Shown here: positions 45,771 to 58,990 of the stretch, in pieces
Position numbering within the stretch: the first letter of the stretch is position 1
Layout: every line of letters begins with the position of its first letter
Source of the DNA: Siphonodentalium dalli
Lineage: Eukaryota > Mollusca > Scaphopoda > Gadilida > Siphonodentaliidae
Length of the DNA stretch: 64,000 nt
Direction: 5' to 3'
Assembly (NCBI GenBank): GCA_032622095.1
Contig: CP136067.1
Coordinates: 178,036,556-178,100,555, forward strand
Made by a program: the position numbers and the translations under genes
Notes under the pieces: generated by a model
Told to the model about the DNA's origin: nothing
Seen by the model: only the letters and a program-made list of their open reading frames with translations
Databases searched by the model: none

Positions 45771-46507
45771 ATGTAAATATATAGTGTACATGTATATATG
45801 TTTCTTCTTCACCTCTTATTCCATGTTAATTCATGATGGAGTTATTAAATCATACCAATAATAGCAGTATTTAAAGTTGTTACAGTGTCCATGTATTTTT
45901 GCAATTTATAACATATAGATTAGTCAAATTTACAATTTAGTTACAGACAGTAACAACAGTTCAGACATACTTGTTCAATATATAATTAACATATATACAG
46001 ATCGAATAGATATGGAGCAAATTCCCACATTTCCCCACATATGTGTGCTCTATAGTTGAATGAAAGTGCTCTATAATTGAAAGTACATGCATAACAGCTG
46101 ATACAATATAGTTACAAACAGAACGCCACAGTCACGGGCGTGTATCTTGATGATAGTAATATAGCGCATGTTGAAGGCGCCGAGCGAACTGAATTAATAA
46201 ATATATCAGTTTGTATATTAGATGGGACAAAATAAGTTATCTTCGTAGGCTCACTTTGTCATACAATAAACACGATCAGTCGATCATATGACGTCATTAT
46301 TTAGTTTGAATTCTCATTGGTTTGTTAGCAGCGGGAGATCTTCGTCACATAATCACGTGGGATTTATACAACCAGTCTTACATGACTGAACTAAAGAGGT
46401 AACCTGGCGCAGAGCGATTCACTTTCCGATAACTACGAACGGCACTAGTATCGCTCTGATATCAAGGATGATACCTGACGCTACTTAGATTTTCAACTGA
46501 TCGTCGT

Positions 46508-46814
46508 ATGCGGTTCCTCACCACAATGTTGAGGTTGAAACATTTGTGTTGGATGGTCGTGCTGCAGCTCAGATATATCCATGACGGATTGTGCTCAGAG
46601 ATGGACGCGAACTATATCATAATGAGGTGGAAATACACTATTTTTCACACACGAGAGGCATTTGATTGTATGTCTAGGATTCAGTGTGCAGGTTATTGCA
46701 GAATTCACAATAATTGTCGCATTTTCGCATTTGACGCCGAAAATAGAAAATGTACTATCAACCCTAGAGACGGGGAGAACATTCGGACATGGATACCAAC
46801 ACAGACAATTCCAG
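46508..46814 (+). CDS. Secreted protein, first exon: signal peptide and PAN/apple-like module
   Basis: ATG at 46508 (or the in-frame ATG at 46526) opens a signal peptide with MLRLKHLCWMVVLQLRYI, then a PAN/apple-like module: FDCMSRIQCAGYCRIHNNC, FAFDAENRKCTINP. The donor CCAG|GTAAATA at 46815 ends it in phase 1, the same phase as the apple exon of the lectin gene on the opposite strand, so the two are probably related and lie head to head with about 3.5 kb between starts. No following exon is proven. Candidates are a frame at 47330-47469, whose phase does not match, and the Ser/Thr-rich stretch at 54775, whose phase does. Confidence 0.7.
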
Positions 46815-48750
46815 GTAAATATGATAAATAACATATCAATAATAAACAACATTTGTCATAGCGCAAAATCAACCGAAGTGCTCTAAACCACTAGCATGTA
46901 ACAAAACACCTATATCTATAAAAGAGTAGGATATGTGTGTGTGTCTGTCCATCTATTCGCGAGTTTTCATCCAAGATCCGTGGACCGATTTCAATCATAC
47001 AATTATGGTGCGATGACTCAGGTACCCATAAGGATGTTAAAACGGCGTTAGTTTAAACAACTTTATATTTTTCTCGCTTAATTAAGCAAGGAGTTGAATA
47101 TAAACAACATAAAATATCAATTTTGTTTTATTCAAACTGTTCTTAAATCAAACTGTTCTAATGATAAAAATACAATGTATGCGCGAAGCTCACAGAGGAA
47201 CCGCCGCTTAATTAATGATGCAAGAGAGGGGGTCTGCACATGTATATATAAGGTTTATATATTGTAAATACATTATCTCTGGCCCCAACATGGATTAATT
47301 TTCGAGTTTAATATTTTTTTACATTCAGAAAAAATATATATCATATGAGAGTAGAAGATGTCAGCTTCACATTCCGCCCGGCTGTACAATTTGAAAGCGG
47401 TGCCGTTGCCATGGACACGACATATGTAAACAATGTAGATGTATTTTGGGAAAACCCCTTCAGCAGATGGTAAGAACAAATTTAAGCACATTCTAGGACA
47501 GAAACATACGTTGAATATCATTTATAGATGGTTTTTCCACGATAACTATTTTTCAACTAGTCCATTAGTAACTGGGATGCACATATAGGATATGAAGGTT
47601 TTATTGCCATTTTTGGGTAAAAACCTTTAATTTTTGCAAAAAAAATGCGAAAACTGAAATTGGAACAATTATTAGATACTACATTGATTACAGTAATAAT
47701 GTATACATGTTATGATCGCTTCATACTTGTATTTCAAAATAATTTGGATAAAATTGCCGAAAATACAAAATACCATGAGAAATACCTGTTACAATGGAAA
47801 CGATTTTGAGAACAAAAATACAAAATAATTACATTATTGGAAAGAAATAAAGTACTACGTACTATTTAGGTGATGAGAATAGAGAATTGAATTAAGATCA
47901 AAATGTGTGCAAGTGCAGGGACCAAAGTCCCTTTATTCAGGGGCCGCGACCACAAACAAAGCTGAATAAAGGCTCAAATTAAAGTTTTAGCTAGTCAACA
48001 ATATAAGTATGCACCTATGAAAAATAAAAGAATACATAAATTTACACTCACGAAAGTTATTAATTCACAAGTGATATAGTATAGTATTAACAGGCTAGAG
48101 GGTAAAACGACGAACAGGAACAATATAAACTAGAGGTCAGATTCCATGGAATCAGATATACTTCCATGGTATCCCATCTCATGTCTGTGTTATGCGTACA
48201 GGTGTGTTCCTCTTCATGCGAATGCATAGTGGTGCTTTGTGATCTGATGGTGGACTTGAATTGACATTTCTAAATAAGGTATATATTCTAAACGTCAATG
48301 TCATTTGGTTCGACCCAGCGTGGATGATCAATGACAGTCTACTGCATCATGGTCCTGATCAACTGAGCCACCGGTCACCCCAGCCAGGGGTTCAGTTTTA
48401 TTCGGTATGGATACATTTGAGGGCTAATTAGAACCCCTCTCCATGACACCCAAATCATGTTGAACGGTCACCAAATTTGGCTTGTCTGATTATATTGCAA
48501 TCTACATGTAGATCAGAAGGATATAAAGCATATTAATGTACCATAACTCTGTTATTTCGCATTTTGTTTGGATAATTCTTTCAGTTTCGGATTCAGAATC
48601 TTTTAGAAGTTTTAATGGCGGACGAAAGACCACTTAGTTAATAAATAACATAATGTGTTTCAGTGCGTCATAGCTACATAGAGTCGTTAGCCTCTCTATA
48701 ATAGAGTTAACTCTTATCACAATTGATAACGCTAGCTGGGCGTTCACCCG
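46815..48750. other. Intron or intergenic stretch without a proven exon
   Basis: An open stretch at 47330-47469 has a good acceptor (TTACATTCAG) and donor (GATG|GTAAGAA), but stays open only if entered from phase 2. Its residues (for example VSFTFRPAVQFESGAVAMDT) match nothing I know. Confidence 0.35.
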
Positions 48751-48752
48751 TC

Positions 48753-49290
48753 CGCTCTAAAACTGTTTTCCCTTTTACGAGTTTCGGTGGAATTTGCCAA
48801 ATGGCTCGACCCTCCCTGGGGCGTACGCGCTCTACGTCGTACATGTTGCTTTCATAGTAGAGCAGTGCATCGTTGGGGGCGTACCTATGGTATACCGTTG
48901 TACTTGCCCATGCATTAGCCTTGAATTTGGCGTCAAGAAGAGTGCGTTTGAATTTGAGTAATATTTATAACCATTTAACAACGCTACACGCTACCAGAGG
49001 TAAACGGTCCACTCTAAAACTCATACAATCATACTGAAGTTGCGCGTGGATACTTCTAACCACATCCACTCGTCAAAAAGTTTCTATCTCAATGTTTGAT
49101 TTTTGGAGTAATTATCCGCATTTGTTTTCGGTGGAATTTGCCAATTCTGAACCCACCCGATGCAAGCTCTCCATTGAGCAGGTTGCATTTATAGTAGAGC
49201 GGCCAAATTTTGGAGGCGTACCTACAGTATACCGACGTACATCCTCCTGAATTAAACTCGCTCCTCCATTAGCCCATTTGGATTTGGGGC
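48753..49290. repeat. Diverged tandem duplication
   Basis: CGGTGGAATTTGCCAA, TTNATAGTAGAGC and GGCGTACCTANNGTATACCG occur in both 48753-48950 and 49007-49290 in the same order. Confidence 0.65.
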
Positions 49291-50534
49291 TAAACATAGG
49301 TTAGTGATAGACTACTTAAGTATACATATTTATGGTATATAGCGTTGTCACCAGTTGTTTCGACAATATTAGTTTGATGATACATTCCTCAATTCGATGT
49401 GGTGACTCAGTCGAAAAATGCAAGTTTGACGTCGTGAATTCCGACCAGCAAAGATGGGTAAAAGTGGCCCTAATAGTTATAAAAAAGCTAGAATATTGTC
49501 AAAATATCAACCGGGAGTATTTACAGTTTTTGTATAGTATGATGTATCTTATATATATATGGTTATAACGGCTTTATTTTTTCAAAATTATGATTTAAAA
49601 AATGTAACTAACTAAATAAAAAATAAATACGCTCAATATATATGAGCCTATTTCAGAACCAGATGTACGCTCTTTATATTTATGATTTCATTGTGTCCGC
49701 GCCATCCAACAGAATAACATGTATAAGTCAACTATGGGTTTATACCAGAACCAAAAAATCCAATATGAACTGTCAATAGCTAGGTCCAATATGAACCTAT
49801 TTGCCCGATGATATATTGAAGAAGCATAGTAGGATTTGTCTCGTGTACGCTTTAGGCCCATACAGCACAAAGGGGTCGCGGTGACCGTAGGCCCATCTTA
49901 CCCCGAACGAAGACTCCCGAAGGGAGCCTGTTTCAGCAAGTATTAAAGACTCGCGTTCAATGTCAAATCCATATATTTTATCAGATCAAAGAGGTGTCTG
50001 TATGGCAAAGTTGCCAACCTGGTTAATCGTTTCAATACTAAAGCATAATTGATGAGTATTTATCCCACAGGAAATGTTTACTTCGTTCGTTGAACCTTAA
50101 CATTTCCCTGCGATAAATATGACTCCTTCTGTAACTTCTGATTTGTCGTTTGCTTTGTTATTTTCTGAACCCCCCCCCCAGATGAATAATAGACCATTAC
50201 GATGTACACTGTTTTAACTGAGTGGCACAATCTATTTAGTATATATAGGGCTAAACGATATTCCTAAAGTGATGTCGTTGGGTAGGCATACGTCTGAATC
50301 AGCCACGATGTTGGTATGATACTATATATATCTCCATACCATCATTGTTTTTTTTAGAATAAACTTTTGACTTTGACGCAAACAAATACGAGGCTTCTGA
50401 GGAAAAATTGCCGTTATTTTTTCTCAAATCATGTGATTATCTGATAGTAGCATTACAGTCTACATGGCTCGCTCGAACCACATAATTGTGTATACATAAT
50501 TTGGTAATGGGTTTCTGAAAGCATACCTACGCGG
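49291..50534. other. Stretch with no recognised gene
   Basis: Short frames only; a C-run at 50171-50179. Nothing recognised. Confidence 0.4.
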
Positions 50535-50839
50535 TTGATTTTCCGAACAAATCCATTTATATTTCAAGTCGCAAAGAAAGCATACGACGTGACCAGTGAG
50601 GAAATAAGCATGTTGCACATTTATAACGACATACCAACATACCATCGGGGAGGTTTATTATTGTTTTGTATGAGTTATTTCAATAAGTTTAACATGATTC
50701 CGATTTATTTTCTGACTCTGGATCTAGATAGACAGCCTTGTCCTGCATTTGTTTATGATTTCGTAGAAACCTACCAACCACGCTCAGACGGACATGAAGG
50801 CTCGTGCGATAATTCCATAAATGTATTAGTTCCGACTAT

Positions 50840-53245
50840 ATATTTTTTACCCGAGGTATATAATAATACTGTAGCCAGAACAAAAAGTCAAGTTTCGTTG
50901 TTTAACTTAAATTGTCAAAGTCTCAACGCTAATCGGATGCTTATAACACTCTGATTTACGAACTACAAAATACGAGCGACATATTTGGAATCATAGGTCT
51001 CACTGAAATATTTCGCACCCCTGCTAACATTATTTTTTCGTTAGTTGGATATTATCCTCTCATTACGAAATGTAGACCCGACGATGATGATTCAAGAGGG
51101 TGCATTGGGCATTTCATTAGAGATGACTTGAACTTTAAAATCCTGGAAGATTTATAATTTTTTTGGGCCACACGTTTTTGAATCACTTTTCAAAATATCA
51201 GAAATTCGTAGAAAGCCGGATATTGTCGGAGTTATATACATGTACAGACCTAGCACACAGCCTAAGGCTGACATAGATAAATTTGTCAAAACAATGAAGG
51301 AGATAATGACAAAAATTAATTCTGAACACAAATATTTTACGATTACACGTGAATACACGTGAAAACAAATTAATTTATTAACACGTTTTTTGCTGAAGGA
51401 TTTCTACCAATCATCTACAGACCTACAAGAGTTACCACTTATACTGCCATAGTGATAGATCAAATACTCACTAATGACCACTTGATGAGCTTCCAATCCG
51501 GTATTGTCATAACCGATGTCAGTGACATTTTATCGCGAAAAGGCAATTCTCCAGTCACCAACAGTTAGGAACACAATTACAGAGGAGCTTTTGTGAAGAC
51601 AATGTATCATGTTTTAAACGTGTATTGTCTTGGACTAATTATGACTCAGTGTTACATGCATCTAGTCCTGATGGGTCGTATGACTCATTCATGAATCTGT
51701 TTTTAAAAAGGTTATGATTTTGCCTTTCCTCTCAGAGTAGTACAAATTAAAAGAAAACACATACAACTAAAGCCTTGGATGACCGGTGGGCTCCTTAAAT
51801 CGTCATTACACAAAGATAAGTTATATAGAAAGAAACTGAAGAACCCTACTGACAGTAATATTAAACTATATAAGGAATAGTGCAGATACTTTAATCGAAT
51901 CAAACGATACAGCAAACGGACATACTATGAGAATATTCTGAACTCTTGTAAATCTGACACGAAAAAACTTGAAACATATTACGCGCCGTCATTCGGAAAA
52001 TCAACAAGAAACCGCAACATCCCCACACCGTTGGGATTGAAGGGGAAAATATCCACAATAAACAGCAAGTATCTGAAGAATTTAATAAATTCTTCTCAGC
52101 AATCGGCAAACGCGAAGTAGACAAAATATCGACTAACTCTAATATGTATTTCTCAAGCTACCTTGGCCAACCTGCAATTAGAAGTATATCCATGCGGCCC
52201 ACCACGGTAGAAGAATTGGGTTATATTGTTAACAGAATGAAGAATAAACAAAGCAAAGATAAAAAGGGGATTTCATGCAGCAGCCCTATTGAAACACATT
52301 ATTGAGGAAATGTCAATACCTCGATGTCATATAATAAGTAATTCATTAGAAGCAGGCATTGTTCCAAAAGAGATGAAAGTAGCTTGAGTTATTCCTCTAT
52401 TTAAATCCAATGAAAGTAATATTCAAAATTATCGTCAAATTTGTATTCTCCCCACATTTTCTAAAATCCTAGAGAAAGTGGTATGTAACAGGTTAGTGGA
52501 ATTGTTCCATGATAAATTCTATAAAGAACATTATGGCTTCCGGAGAGGTCATTCTACAGTTCACCCATTAATCTGACTTCTTAACGACATTGTGATTAAT
52601 AACAACAGGAAATCCAAAGATTGTAGATTAACAACTTTTATTGACTTATCAAAAGCTTTCGATACAATAAATCACGATATACTATAACTAAACTTGAATT
52701 TTATGGAGTCCGAGGGAATATAAAACATTGGTTCGAGAGTTACTTAAAGGACTGAGTACAATATGTTGGTTTAGATGGTTATGTCTCGAGTGAAATTCCT
52801 ATTACAACTGGTGTCCATTGGGTTTTTTTTAGGCCCTTTACTTTTTCTTATCTATGTGAATGACATGCGCCGGAGTACATCATTATCCCTTCTATAATTT
52901 GCATATGATACCACTGTATATGCGTATCATCATAATACTGTCATTAAATGCCAAGAAACCCAAATATATCTTATTCCAACCACCAGGTGGAAACTATAAG
53001 TGCACGAAACATACTCTACAGATAAATGGTCAAATAATTTAAAGAATATGAAGCAACAGCAAAGACAAGTCCTTCAAATTTCTTAGTATTTATCTAGACA
53101 AAAATTTTACCTTCAATAATCACACCTCAGGAGTAAATGGTCGATGTTTCAAATTTATAAGTAATATGTATAACGTCAAATCAGCAATTAAAATCGGACA
53201 CGAGATGTCAAACACATACCTCAACAGATACAAACAAGGCTCTGA
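50840..53245 (+). pseudogene. Degraded non-LTR retrotransposon (endonuclease + reverse transcriptase)
   Basis: Segments follow the APE-RT order across shifted frames. SLFNLNCQSLNANRM (50897-50940) opens the endonuclease; IFGIIGLTEIFR and later GVIYMYRPST are further endonuclease segments. From about 51900 come the RT parts: FFSAIG, LPTFSKILEKVVCNRL, YGFRRGHSTVHPLI, TTFIDLSKAFDTINHDIL, LGPLLFLIYVNDM, then FAYDTT where active RTs have FADDT, so one catalytic Asp is Tyr. Stops and frameshifts occur throughout. It looks Jockey/CR1-like. It sits downstream of the PAN exon on the same strand. Confidence 0.9.
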
Positions 53246-53249
53246 ATGT

Positions 53250-53640
53250 GTTTTATGAATAGTGTGGCGTTTGGAACTAAAGTTCAATATTGAAAAAAAA
53301 ATGTTAGTCGTTGGCGGGGAAAGAAAACCATGCTGTCGAATAAAACTATATGGAAAACTATTGGAAATCGCGAATGAATATACTTACCTTGCATGGTGTT
53401 ATATTCGACAGATCTAACAAATTTCACAAAACTAAGAAATCGTTAGTAACTTAAGCAACCAGAGCGATGTACTCTCTAAGTTATAAGGCGCGCGCAATGG
53501 ATATTCCAATCGACATCCAGATATACTTAAGACAGAAAAACCTATACTTTTATACGGATGTTAAACGGGCAGACGAACACATGGAAGAGCTTGGAAATTT
53601 ACATTTGAATTGTTTTAATATTTATAATAAAACCTAAGCA
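53250..53640 (+). pseudogene. Fragment of a second, different non-LTR reverse transcriptase
   Basis: KKKMLVVGGERKPCCRIKLY, LEIANEYTYLG and a shifted continuation (SYKARAMDIPIDIQIYLRQK, then DVKRADEHMEEL) match the thumb region of RTE- or CR1-like RTs (NieKTkvmv, YtYLG). It follows directly on the previous element's own thumb segment (KFLSIYLDKNFTFNNHT at about 53077), so it is a separate insertion or chimera. Confidence 0.75.
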
Positions 53641-54731
53641 GAGCACACCAAGTGTAATGGTATACTGAGAAACCGGAGTTTATCATCTCAGAGTCGACAT
53701 TATGTCCGAATAATTACATATACATGAAAGATGACGTACATTACGTCGATCATAAGCTTCCGGTGATCCCCATAATTACTAGTTATTTGTCAGACTTAAA
53801 TCGCGATAAAGGTAGCTATAGTAACAATGAAGGTGACATTCATGGATTGAACTTATCTGACTGAACGTTGTAGAATAGATACAGAACACAACTTGCATCA
53901 TAATCGAGAATCTTTTATCGAACTCGTTTGCGGACGGCGCAAAGTTATATTTCGCTCGAGCTACGCTTATTATAGAAGTATCTACCAGTGCTGCATTAGG
54001 TCCAACCACGTGACAATCGCCGATGTACCCCATCAAGGATATTACATGTATATCCATACTCTCTTTAAAAATCCGACGATAATTTGATCAGATTTACGTC
54101 TTTATAGAATTCTATTAAACCCCTTAAGACGACGCGGCTATCACAGGACGACGTAATAAACTGTATCCAAATAAGGAGCGCATGCCCGGTGTAGTACCTA
54201 TTTGTAGAACGAGACTTCATAGGTAGTCTTTATCTGATTATGTGACATCACCATTTGTTTTTTAGATTATACGACAACGAAAAATATAATATTATAAGAC
54301 CACTTTTGTCGCACAGTAGGATGATGGACTCAAAGCATTATTGTCGTAGTCGGAAAATCTGTTTACTGTTTCTTTCAATCACTGGTATTCCAAATGAGAG
54401 GAATTATGCATAATGAATTGCAAGTTCGTACGTATCTATGGCCTTTTATTGAGAAAATATTACATATTATAAGTAATCAAATAATAATGTTTTCCGATTG
54501 ATAACGGTAAGTAGCAGTCTACTGGATCTAATTCTCAGACCCTCTCTGTCGGAGACGGAATGTTTTGGATAACACTCGAAATTTGTCAGTTGCTTCAAAT
54601 CACCGTAAAAGTAGTTTTATTGTATATAGGACACTTTCAGAGAATAGAGTCTGCATATATTTGACCTATTTTGATCACCGGGGCGTGGTAAAAACTATAC
54701 AGTATTAATCGCATTGGTGTTATTTTGACAT
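53641..54731. other. Stretch with no recognised gene
   Basis: AT-rich sequence with no recognised exon, repeat or element. Confidence 0.4.
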
Positions 54732-54774
54732 GTGAAGATTATGCCTTTCTTCAAACAACTTTTTGTAGTGTCAG

Positions 54775-54899
54775 CAACAAATAGTAGTAGTTCACCTGCC
54801 GCGACGGTTACGCCGTCATTTGCGACAACAGCACCAGTGAATACCACAACAGCAACGACAACAGTGTTCGTGATTTATGGATACTTGGATGGACTAACA
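54775..54899 (+). CDS. Possible Ser/Thr-rich linker exon
   Basis: An acceptor-like TTTTTGTAGTGTCAG precedes TNSSSSPAATVTPSFATTAP then VNTTTATTT, a mucin-like stretch of the kind used as a glycosylated linker in secreted proteins. It would accept the phase-1 junction of the 46508-46814 exon. The donor (ACA|GTATTT) is weak and the distance is large, so this is speculative. Confidence 0.2.
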
Positions 54900-55679
54900 G
54901 TATTTATACACCACACTATACATGCGCAACTGTAGAATATAATATGGACCAAGCAGAAGATGAAGCTCAATTTATACAACAATGCCCTAGATTTACCGAA
55001 AGCCACATTAGTCCAGGCACATTAGGTTTCACTATGGCAAAAAATAGGGGAAAGCTGAATTTTTCAGGGATTAATAAGAACATAATTATGAACAACTTTG
55101 CAAAAGTCCCCCAGAATCCGAGTTGAGCTTTTTGAGATATCATGATTTTTCGTAATGGTGAAAATTCTGACAAAATTCCATGAGACCATATGCGAATGCA
55201 GTCATGTGTAGGCTAATTTATGGACACAATCTTCACACGTCCATCATGGAGCAGATGTCGATAGATATGCGAATTGATGCTAGAGCTTACTAACAGTCGA
55301 TATTCCATAATTGTGATGACATTTATTGCCGAAGAGAGCATATAAATCGCATGGCGATTCAAAATTTTCCTAACAAAAGAGGGCGAGTAAAGATATTCAG
55401 ACGACAATGAGCTAAAATATGAACAATTATACTAGAACAGTGGTTAATTCAGAAAAGGAAAGTGATAAGGTATATCGAACCATCACCATCCTTAAGATTT
55501 TATAGCCGGAAACATAACACTACCCCCTAAAACGTACGCCATGGCTTCTGGTGTCTGAAAGGCAAAAATACCACCAAAAAGTCCTGGCGTTTGGCGTAAC
55601 AATTGTGCAAATGGTGATAACACTATGAAACTTGGCACATAGGTTCCTTATACACTATTAATCATTTTCAGATGTGTAC

Positions 55680-56450
55680 ACATCGCGGCAGGTTCTTCAT
55701 TGGCAACGGTTGCTAGGCAACATTACTATCGCACATCGAAGAAATACAAATCTGACTGATATTATGGCAGTTTCAACAATCTATCCTACGTTATGCAGCA
55801 TTGTTATGGTGAAAATACTATTAGTTGTTCTTAGAGTGGATCCGGCTGGAAAATTACCATAGAACTTACTTACAGGGCTGGTAATGGTTGCTAGGGACAT
55901 ACCCGAAATCGAAAAATACCGAGCTGACTGATATTATGGTAGTTTTGACAAACTAATATAAACTACGCCATTATCATTTTATGGTGAAACAATTGTAATA
56001 GTTATTGTTAGTGTGGGTTTGACTTTAAAAATTACTATATATTTCTGGTAACGGTTGCTAGGGACACACCGGACATCGAAAAATGCACACATGACTGATA
56101 TTATGGTAGTTTTAACAAACTAAACTACGCCATGTAACATTTTTTATATTGAAAACAATTATTATAATTGTTGTTAGTGTGACATGACAGTAAAGTTGCC
56201 GCATTCGTTACCTAACGGATGGTGTAATGGTTGCTATGGACATATCCACCATTGAAAACATACCATATGTATGAGTTTCGGGAAATTTGCATGATATAAT
56301 TGTTTCATAATATTATGCTTATATTGACAATAATTCATAACTAAAGGTTGTTGTGTTGTGTACTGATGCATTCTCATATGATTCTCGTGTGGCAAATTGG
56401 TATTGAGGTTTCGTTGTTGCTAGGTAACCACCTACCATTGACAAATCTTC
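55680..56450. repeat. ~180-bp tandem repeat, four copies (left arm)
   Basis: GGTAACGGTTGCTAGGGACA, CTGACTGATATTATGGTAGT, AACTAAACTACGCCAT and ATTGTTGTTAGTGTG recur near 55710, 55890, 56050 and 56230. Confidence 0.8.
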
Positions 56451-56699
56451 TTTAAACTGACAGACTATTCAGTTCGTTTTATCAGATTCACATACCTGTG
56501 TGGAGTTTATTATTGTTTCTTCAATCAATCGATTGTTGGAATACATTTTAATGAGACATGTACAAATATTGACCCACATTTATGTCGATACCACCTGAAC
56601 CCCCTCCCCCATGGAATCGGACATTCGCACTACATTTGACAATGGCATCCATGCAGAACACTCTATCACATTGTGGTAGCATCCGCACACTAGTTGCTA

Positions 56700-58420
56700 T
56701 ACGGTAGGAACTAACTGTGTTTCCTTCCTATCCATGCCAGAACTACATATATGTCAATGCATGGTCATGAGTCATTTATAAGTCTATAGGAGCTCGTACA
56801 TGGGCGTGGCCTATATATTTCAGACTGACATACCATGAACTACCCTTTGAAACCGGTGACCATTTCCCATTTACATGGGCCCATTACCAACTCATAGTTA
56901 CTAAGGAACTGCATCCAATGACGTGTCTCAACTACTGTGTCCATGTCATAGAAAGGGCCTGGACCGATGATATACTATTTAGGGCTGGTTCTATTGATTT
57001 GCCGTATAGACCTGGGTACATGTCATGCGTTCATAACTATAAGCACCTGTGTATTTGCACTACGTGTGGTGTTCATATGGGTCCATCGCGTATGCGTGGC
57101 TGTGGTTATAACATAGATAGTCATGTAAAATGTACATTCATGGGATGGGTTCATGTCTTACATATAAATGTCTGGCAATAAGGTAATAACTGTTGGATAA
57201 GGTCATAACTAAATAAGCCTGTAAACTTCTGTAAATCAGCTGTCCACAGTGGCCCGTATCAATTTCCTACCTATTTGAGCCTGGGTCCACAGCCAAGCTA
57301 TGGTGGTGCACACGGCCAATCTACATGTATAGGGACCTCCATAATATAGGGCGTTGGTCGGATGGCTGAAAACGGACGTACGTATATGGTATGCATATAG
57401 AGACGTGGATCCACGCACAGGCATTTTGATCCATGACTTACCCACAGGGCATGGGGTCCATGTGTCTCCAATATATGTGGATCAGTCCATTGCCCACCAG
57501 CAATTATTTGAATTTATGAAATGACTAATAACGCCGGTTCCGTAGCTTTTATTTAGGGACATGTGTCCATGTCCTACATATAGGCACCTGTATCCAATGC
57601 ATACATCATTAACGTCACCTAGGTATTAGCACTAGATATATCACGTATAAGGGGTGGGTCCATATCCTGCATATAGACAGACACCTGCTTATGCCTGGGT
57701 AGAATTATATATGGCATATAAATATCGGCCTTGGTCCATGGTCTACATGTATGGGTATATGTCCATGGCCAAACTGCAGTGCCATATGTCTATGAGCTAT
57801 TTATAAGGCCTCCATCCTTAACTTTTGTTTATGTGGCATCGGTCCAATATCTATATATAGGTTGGTCTGCCACAAAACTCTCTCATATGTTCATACCATA
57901 TATAGGGTCCTGAATCCATGGTGTACTAATGTATTGTGCATCGGACTTGGTCTATGGTATCTTAGTACATGGTCTATCTGTGGGCACTTGAGTATTTGCA
58001 CCATGTAATAGTGTAATGGTCATGGTCATAGATATCATACATGTATAATGGACTGGGTCCATCGCCATAGAGTATACTATTTTATTTCTATAACACGGCA
58101 TCGCTCCATTGCGGCCTCGGTGACCAAGTATAACCAGCCTAGCATCGCGGTTAAATGGTGTTATATGCAAATATATAATGGCTTATATGAAGCGGTCTGG
58201 TTTATATACATATCCTACGTCCATAGTATATATGTATGGACATGGGTCATGTGACTATATATGTGTCTGGGTCCTAACCTACCTATTGTGGGCTAGGCCC
58301 ATGTCTAACATATTGGTTGCTGACCCTATGTTCTTCATATATAGTAGAGTGGGTCCGTGACTTACATTATGCATCTAGCTGTGCGGGTGAATGGCTTATA
58401 TGACTATTAAGGTCATGCCT
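56700..58420. repeat. Diverged short-period array (interior)
   Basis: Words such as GGGTCCATGTCNTACATATAGG and CACCTGTNTNTGCAC recur loosely every 80-100 bp. Many copies are degenerate. Open frames here (for example 56918-57181) are repeat-derived. The word set resembles, in reverse, the array at 62.9-63.8 kb. Confidence 0.55.
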
Positions 58421-58539
58421 CATATTAAATATAAGCAACAACCTATCAACTTTGAATTCCCGATATCTGAACTGATGGAGCAAAACGGATAATTGTACCC
58501 ATATGAAAACTAAATGTGTAGCACATTCTGGTTAGGCTC

Positions 58540-58990
58540 ACACTAACAACATTTATAATTGTTTTCACCATAAAAACCTCAATACAACCATAATATCAGT
58601 CATATGTGCATTTTTGTATTTCGGGTATGACCCTGGCAACACTAAAAACAACTATTCTAATTGTTTTCAACATAAAAGTGCTATTAGGTGCAGTTTAGTT
58701 TGTTAAAGCTACCATAATAGCAGTCATATGTGCATTTTTAGATTGTTTGTGTGTCCCAAGCAACCGTCACCCCTTGTACGTAAGAAATATGGTAATTTGT
58801 CAGTCAGGTCAAAACTGACAACAATTATTTTCACCATAAAAATGCTACACGACGTAGTTTAGTTTGTTAGAACACATATAATATCAGTCATATGCATTAA
58901 TCCGATGCCGGGCTTCTGCATAGCAACCGTTGCTAAGAAGAGACTGTCGCGAATGTCGCCACATGTGAAAATGAGCAGTAGCGTATAAGG
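58540..58990. repeat. ~150-180-bp tandem repeats, inverted partner of 55.7-56.4 kb
   Basis: ATAATATCAGTCATATGTGC, AGTTTAGTTTGTTA and ATAGCAACCGTTGCTA are reverse complements of left-arm words; about three copies. Confidence 0.75.

Noticed and set aside
45375-45812. His-rich 145-codon minus-strand frame
   Set aside because: Translation of a (GAT)n-type simple repeat.
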